Shown: positions 19,401 through 24,900 of the stretch, one piece after another | How the letters are laid out: every line of letters begins with the position of its first letter | How positions within the stretch are numbered: the first letter of the stretch is position 1 | Assembly: GCA_036897485.1 (NCBI GenBank) | Contig: JAYMTF010001080.1 | Location: forward strand, 1-26,518 | Direction of reading: 5' to 3' | Source: Pelargonium nanum | Lineage: Eukaryota > Streptophyta > Magnoliopsida > Geraniales > Geraniaceae | DNA length: 26,518 nucleotides | The notes under the pieces: generated by a model | The model's database searches: none | What the model was told of the DNA's origin: nothing | What the model saw: the letters and a program-made list of their open reading frames with translations, nothing else | Program-made: the position numbers and the translations under genes

Positions 19401-21858
19401 CTTTGAGAGGAGTACTCATTGGAGAAGAAAGAGATGAATTGGTGGCTGAGAATGACATATCTCAGATCTGATTTTGGAGTTTGGACAATAAATATATATT
19501 TTTAGGTTGAAGTCCGGGTCATCCGGATCCGGGTCGGTCCGGGACGCCTTCTACCGGTCCGGTCCGGACCATGACCCGTGTCATAGTCGGTCCGGTCTCC
19601 GGGCCTCTGTTTTAGCCTCGGGTCGGTCCGGGTCCGGTCCGGGTCGACCCCTTTGAACAGCCCTACGTGACACTTGTATGCAATTTAAGTATTAACTAAA
19701 ATAACAGAATTTGGATAGATCTAAGTAAAACTAAGAACAATAGTATTCAACAAATGATAAAGGTTGCCACTATTATTATAAAACAAACGAATTTGGATTT
19801 TGCACAAATCTAATAAGCATTCCCTAACAGTATTTGACATCTCTATGCTGTAAAGAAGTTATTTAAACAAAGCAAAGATTTTCAGAAATTGTTTGGTAAA
19901 GGAGAATCTATGAAGAACTTAACTCCTAACTAAAACTAAAGAAGATAAATAAACACAAAAGACAAGAACAAAGTTAGAGGTTGTTAGTATATAACTGTAA
20001 TTAAGATATATTGTAGGGTTAATCTTGTCATTTTGCTTCTTTTCTAGCTCTATTTAAGGAGCTCATGATGTACTCTTATCATATCAATCTGATAACAATC
20101 CAATACAATCTCTCTAAAACCATATCTCCCATTCTAAAATCTAACTTGGTATCGGAGCCTTCCGAGATTTTTCGGTCGCCGGGCACCGCCGCCATGCCAC
20201 CATGGCAGCGGTGCCAAGCCTGAAATAATCCAACCCTTTTGTACCCTATATGTCATAAACTTAGCCCTCTGTAAACCAAAACCCATCTTTGCTTCTCTCA
20301 ACCCCATCACTTTGCACGTTCCAGAACCAGACCAGCCCTATGCCCTATGTCCCTCTGTGTTTCAAACCATTCCGCACCTCCGTCTCACACACCACCGGCA
20401 CCAGCTTGTTCAGAGACCGCCGATCTGCACATCTCCGGTGCTCCACCGTCCGTTCGTCAACCGCGTGATTCACACGCGTCGTCGCTGTGAACTAGAAGTT
20501 CTCTCGGTCTCAAGCTCGTGTCTCCGTCACCAGTGCTCCTCTCGACTCACCGCCGGCACCAAGAAGTCTAGAGACCGCCGGTCGGCTCTCCTTTCAAGTC
20601 CGCCGGCCAACCGAAAGGCGAGTGAGTCCCACTAGTTAGATTTTAGGATGGGAGATATGGATTAAGAGATGTATTGGATTGTTATCATATTGTTATCTGA
20701 TTGATGTGATAGGAGTACATCATGAGCTTCTTAAATATAGCTAGAAAAGAAGCAAAATGACAAGATTAACCCTATAATATATCTTAATTACAATTATATA
20801 CTAACACCCCCCCCCCCCCAAACTCAAGGTACGTTGAGTTTGTCGCGGAAAATCGGTTTATGGTAAAGATGTCAGTTGTTTGATCAGGAGACGACTCCAG
20901 CGGCGCATGGTGTTCACGTGCTCATGAGTGCATATATGCCTGCAATAGGATGAAACAGACATAGGTGACGAGAATGCGTGGAGCTCACAAGTTGATAAGA
21001 TAGTCGGTAGACTCCGATGATGAGCAGATCAGTGGTGACTAGTCTGGACTGTGCTAGCAGGATGGTGAGACGACCACCAATTTCGGAGTAACAAATTCGA
21101 ACCCGAGAGAATGACCCGATCTGGGGACTGCGCATGTGCCTCTCGTGTTTGATGGGCAGATGACCAGAGAGAAAACAGATTCCGGCTAAGACGCGTGGAA
21201 CTCATGTGTTGATCAGATGGTCGACAGACTTCGGTGATGAGCAGATCGGCGGTGACTGGTCTGGACTGGGCCAACAAGATGGTAAGACAACCACTAATAA
21301 CGGAGTGACAGACTCGAACTCGAGAGAAAGACCGACTGAGAGTGTGGCTCACGCGGATTACAGACTCCAGTGATGTACATTTTATGGACCCACAAAACAT
21401 ACTTAATATAGACAAAATGAACACTGACAGATCTGATATAAAATATCATAATAAACTAATCAGATTTTTTCTTAACCCTACAATATATCTTAATTATAAT
21501 TATATACTAACAGAGGTAAATGTGAAATACATACCGCTATCTCTTTAACTGCATCATATTTTCCATTGGTTGTTGATGAAACACATCGCAAGCTCTTGTT
21601 TAAATTTTGCCAATGTGACTCATCCATAGTATCCTGCGTTATGACAAGGTCTTAAGATCATAGTAAAACCAGAAGTATCACGTCCATATTTTTAAGGCCA
21701 AAAGAAAGAGGGGAGACAAAAATATAAACAGAAAAGAAGCACCTTTGCACAGAAAATGTATATATTAACTGCATTTGTTTGCCCTCGTCTGTGAGCTCTA
21801 TCTTCGGCCTTCAAAAAACAAATTCAAAGGTGGTAGATACATTAAATATTCACTAATT

Positions 21859-21901
<43 letters not shown>

Positions 21902-24900
21902 AAACTAAGTATAGGAGTAGAAAAGTTGGGGGATGAGAAGAAGATAAAAAAAGGATACTACTGTTTCCAGTGAAATGACTATAGAAAACATACAGGAGTG
22001 ACACGGATATGAAATTATACTTCTTAATAGGTTATATCTAACAATCATTAAATAGCCTCACTCGAAAGACGATATTTATAAAATCTAAATGTCTCAAATT
22101 ATTAGTTCAACTTAAAATAAATAAAATGGGTAATATACATTTTTCCACTCTTCTACAATTAAAGGGTATTATACATTATCAATCTCCTATTCTTTATTTT
22201 CAGCCACTCTAACATCCCATATAACCTTGAGATTGGAATGAATGATGGCTAAAAATGGATCATTGAAATTATCTTGTCGTGATGTTAATGATATAGTTTT
22301 ATTGTCGTAAGAATGTTGACTTCATGACTCAAAGACTAGGTTTCAGTAGTAGTTTAGTCGGATGATAGGCTCAAAGACTTATAGAGATTTTTTAGATAGA
22401 GGGTTGGGTAGATTATAGCTACCAAGTTGAAGACTTGGGTTGTTGAGAGCTCGGCACCACTGCCATGGAGGCAGCAGTGCCAGACTGCTAATGAGATTAA
22501 AAAGATTATTGTTAAACTCCAACCCAAAAACTTAAATTAGTGTGGAGGGCCCAACTTGTATATCAAGCGGCAACGGACTTCACATTTTTTCGATGTGTGA
22601 TACATTAACACTCTCCATTACGTGCAGACAGGATAACACAACGGACCCTGCACGTGGACCAAGAATGGAAGCAACAAAGACCATTCGATAGGCCCAAACC
22701 AAACTAGCTTTGATACTATGTTAAACTTTAATCCAACCTAAAAGCATAAATTGATAGGTGGATGGCCCATCTTGTATATCAAGTGGCAACGGACTTTACA
22801 TTCTTTCGATGTAGGATATATTAACAATTATATATGTCTCTCAATGCTCTGATACCATGTGAAGTTTGAGAGAAAATGATTCATTTATTCACTATCGGTG
22901 AAACCCAATTTGTAATACAAAGAATAATCATGATCTATCAAAGATCTCAATCAAAATCTTAAAAATCAGCTCAATCTAGATAAAATATCTCTAAAACTGT
23001 GCTAATCAATCTCCTATCTCCATATTTAAAGCCACTCTAACATCTCATATCTCCTCCTAATTTCCAGTCACTCTAACAATAACATTTGGCTAAACAAAAG
23101 AGATAGCATTAGAAAGGATGGAGTAGTAGGAGAATATGAGTAATGGATTCCAAAGAGTTTTGCTAGAGGATTCATTTAGTCGAGTTCAACATTGTTTGGA
23201 AAATAGCTTGGTTGTTGTTGTATCTTTTTCCTACCCTTAAACATTACAAAACTTTAGAATTAATTAGTGTAAACACGTTGCCGAAACGAATATATTTGTG
23301 CTCTAATTAAACAATATGAATTAATTCAAATTTTGATTAATGAAATAATTTAATAAACATAACATCATTAGACCTGAAGCATCAATGAAGGAGACTGAGG
23401 TAGCTCTAAGAATACAACATGTTGTGCTGATGAGAAATTAAGTCCAACACCCCCAGCAGTAATACCAATGATTGCAATCTTAACCTGATGAATAAAAAAA
23501 CTAGTGTTATTATAAAGACAAATAATAAAGATGAGGATATAACCCTGGAAGGCGGACTATAGCATCCTGTGTGAAACAGTCTCAACATGAAGGACAAAGG
23601 TGATGGGTTCACAGCTAGAGAAAATCTAGACACAAGGGCACAGTTTTACATGTAATTTCATAAATTTGGAATATATACACACACACACACATATAACAAT
23701 TATTAAGATAGCTTCTCAACTACATCTTACAAAATAGATCCTTCAATTTTGTAAATAGAACCGGCACTTTTTGTAAGCACTAAAACTGATACTGGACAAG
23801 GGTGTACAGATATGTGGCATCAATAAATGCCAAATGTATTTTGGGTCAGATAAGATGTGTCTCAACCATCGTTTAACTAATATGCACAAGAAAAATAATT
23901 CAAATGACAGTAAAAATACATTTCAGTTCCAAAAGGTGGAATCTACCACTACCAATTCAAAATAGTACATTAAAATTTGATAACTATGTTTCAACTTTAA
24001 GAGAAAGAGGCATTCTACATGCAAGAGGATTATCTCAAAAGTAAATTATGCAAGCTATTCAAATGATAAAAGGCCAAAACATAAATTTTTGATCCATGAC
24101 AAGGGGGAACATATAAAATATACTACAATGATAAAAAGACAACAAAATCACAAAATAAATCATGCCACAACGGAGAATAAGATACTAGCCTCAGATGATG
24201 ATTGGAAGGACTGAACAGCTGATTGCCTATCTCTGGCAAGTGTATTTCCATCAATCCGGACAAAATGAATCTCTTTTTCGCATAGAAATTCCTGTGTAAT
24301 TCAAATGGTTGTACAGATTCGGAGTGCAAACATTAATGGAGCAGTAAAATCTCTCATGAAAGCTTATTAGTTTCCAGGGTGAATAGAATTCTCATAAGTC
24401 ATAACAGTCAACTAGTCAAGATCAAACTAAGGAAATACAATCAAATAGAATTCTCAAACTAAGGAAATACAATCAAATAGAATTCCCACAACTATCAAGA
24501 TAAATAAAACTCAAGTCAACATAACATAATCACAATCATCAAAGTTAAGAATTACATAACATTTTATACATTACATATCAAGAGTAAGTAAACCTGGTTT
24601 TTTCTATAAAAAAATGAAATAAGATAAAATAATTCAATAAATCTGCATTACTTCAGGGGCAAAAGTAAATCTTAGTGACCAACTTTAGTTTCCGATAGCT
24701 TTTTGCATGAAGGTAGTTGCTAACATCCCATCAAAATAGTAAATCATTACTTAAGGTGATTTTCAAGAGACAGCCTTATTGCAGATTCAATGTCCACCAG
24801 TAAATCAATGCAAGGGGCCAAGGGAAACATGTTTCTTTTTTCATTAACTTATCAACCACTCTGTAGGACAGATGAAAGTAGAGGAATTATAATATTAAAC

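Larger units (their letters stand above)
19982..21512. mobile_element. LTR retroelement with inverted LTRs (Copia-like, non-autonomous)
   Basis: The element starts with a plus-strand LTR (19982-20146) followed by a primer-binding site, contains a complete inverted LTR (20634-20806) preceded on the minus strand by a G13 polypurine tract, and ends with a 41-bp inverted LTR tip (21472-21512). Both outer ends are therefore the same U3 end (TGTTAG). It is flanked by gaggt on both sides (19977-19981, 21513-21517). No gag or pol domain is present. The LTR copies differ by several substitutions and an 11-bp insertion, so it is not recent. Confidence 0.85.
17767..21534 (-). other. 3.8-kb transposon-bearing intron of the ZRANB3-like gene
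   Basis: This intron separates the last helicase-core exon from the accessory-domain exons. It holds the GC-rich foldback element and the inverted-LTR element. 17850-18870 is AT-rich with no gene or repeat I could define. Donor gtatgt, acceptor attggcag. Confidence 0.85.
22510..22826 (-). mobile_element. TRIM retrotransposon, complete, 5-bp TSD
   Basis: Minus-strand order: 5' LTR 22826-22719 (108 bp, TGTTAA...TTTAACA), primer-binding site tagtatcaaagc (22718-22707), about 96 bp of internal DNA, a ggagag purine tract, then 3' LTR 22610-22510 (101 bp). It is flanked by attat at 22505-22509 and 22827-22831. The size and layout match terminal-repeat retrotransposons in miniature. It has no coding capacity. 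Confidence 0.92.
22175..23078 (-). mobile_element. Non-autonomous LTR element on the minus strand, interrupted by a TRIM
   Basis: On the minus strand, an LTR of 185-221 bp (22858 to 23042 or 23078, ends TGTTAG...TTCACA) is followed by the primer-binding site tggtatcagagc (22846-22857), a short internal region with a hairpin and a short ORF, a TRIM insertion, then about 40 bp of 3' LTR (about 22175-22213) that breaks off. There is no gag/pol coding. The left boundary is uncertain. Confidence 0.7.
21809..23373 (-). other. 1.6-kb intron with nested LTR element and TRIM
   Basis: Holds the minus-strand LTR element with the TRIM inside it, and a (GA)n microsatellite at 21866-21896 just upstream (in transcript sense) of the acceptor of the motif VI exon, where it reads as a CT tract. 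Confidence 0.8.

Noticed and set aside
19211..19471. 86-codon plus-strand ORF inside the foldback DNA element
   Set aside because: Not a recognisable transposase or captured gene; its length is expected by chance in a GC-richer patch.
20312..20635. 107-codon plus-strand ORF in the inverted-LTR element
   Set aside because: Arg/Ser/Pro-rich translation of GC-rich internal DNA; it runs into the inverted LTR boundary and has no gag zinc knuckle or other motif.
20807..20819. C13 run as a sequencing artefact or telomere-like tract
   Set aside because: Its position directly beside the LTR U3 end, with the expected neighbouring inverted repeat, explains it as a polypurine tract, though its exact length may be unreliable.
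20914..21424. Overlapping minus-strand ORFs in the inverted-LTR element
   Set aside because: They share sequence only because of the 217-bp tandem duplication; no retroviral domain is visible.
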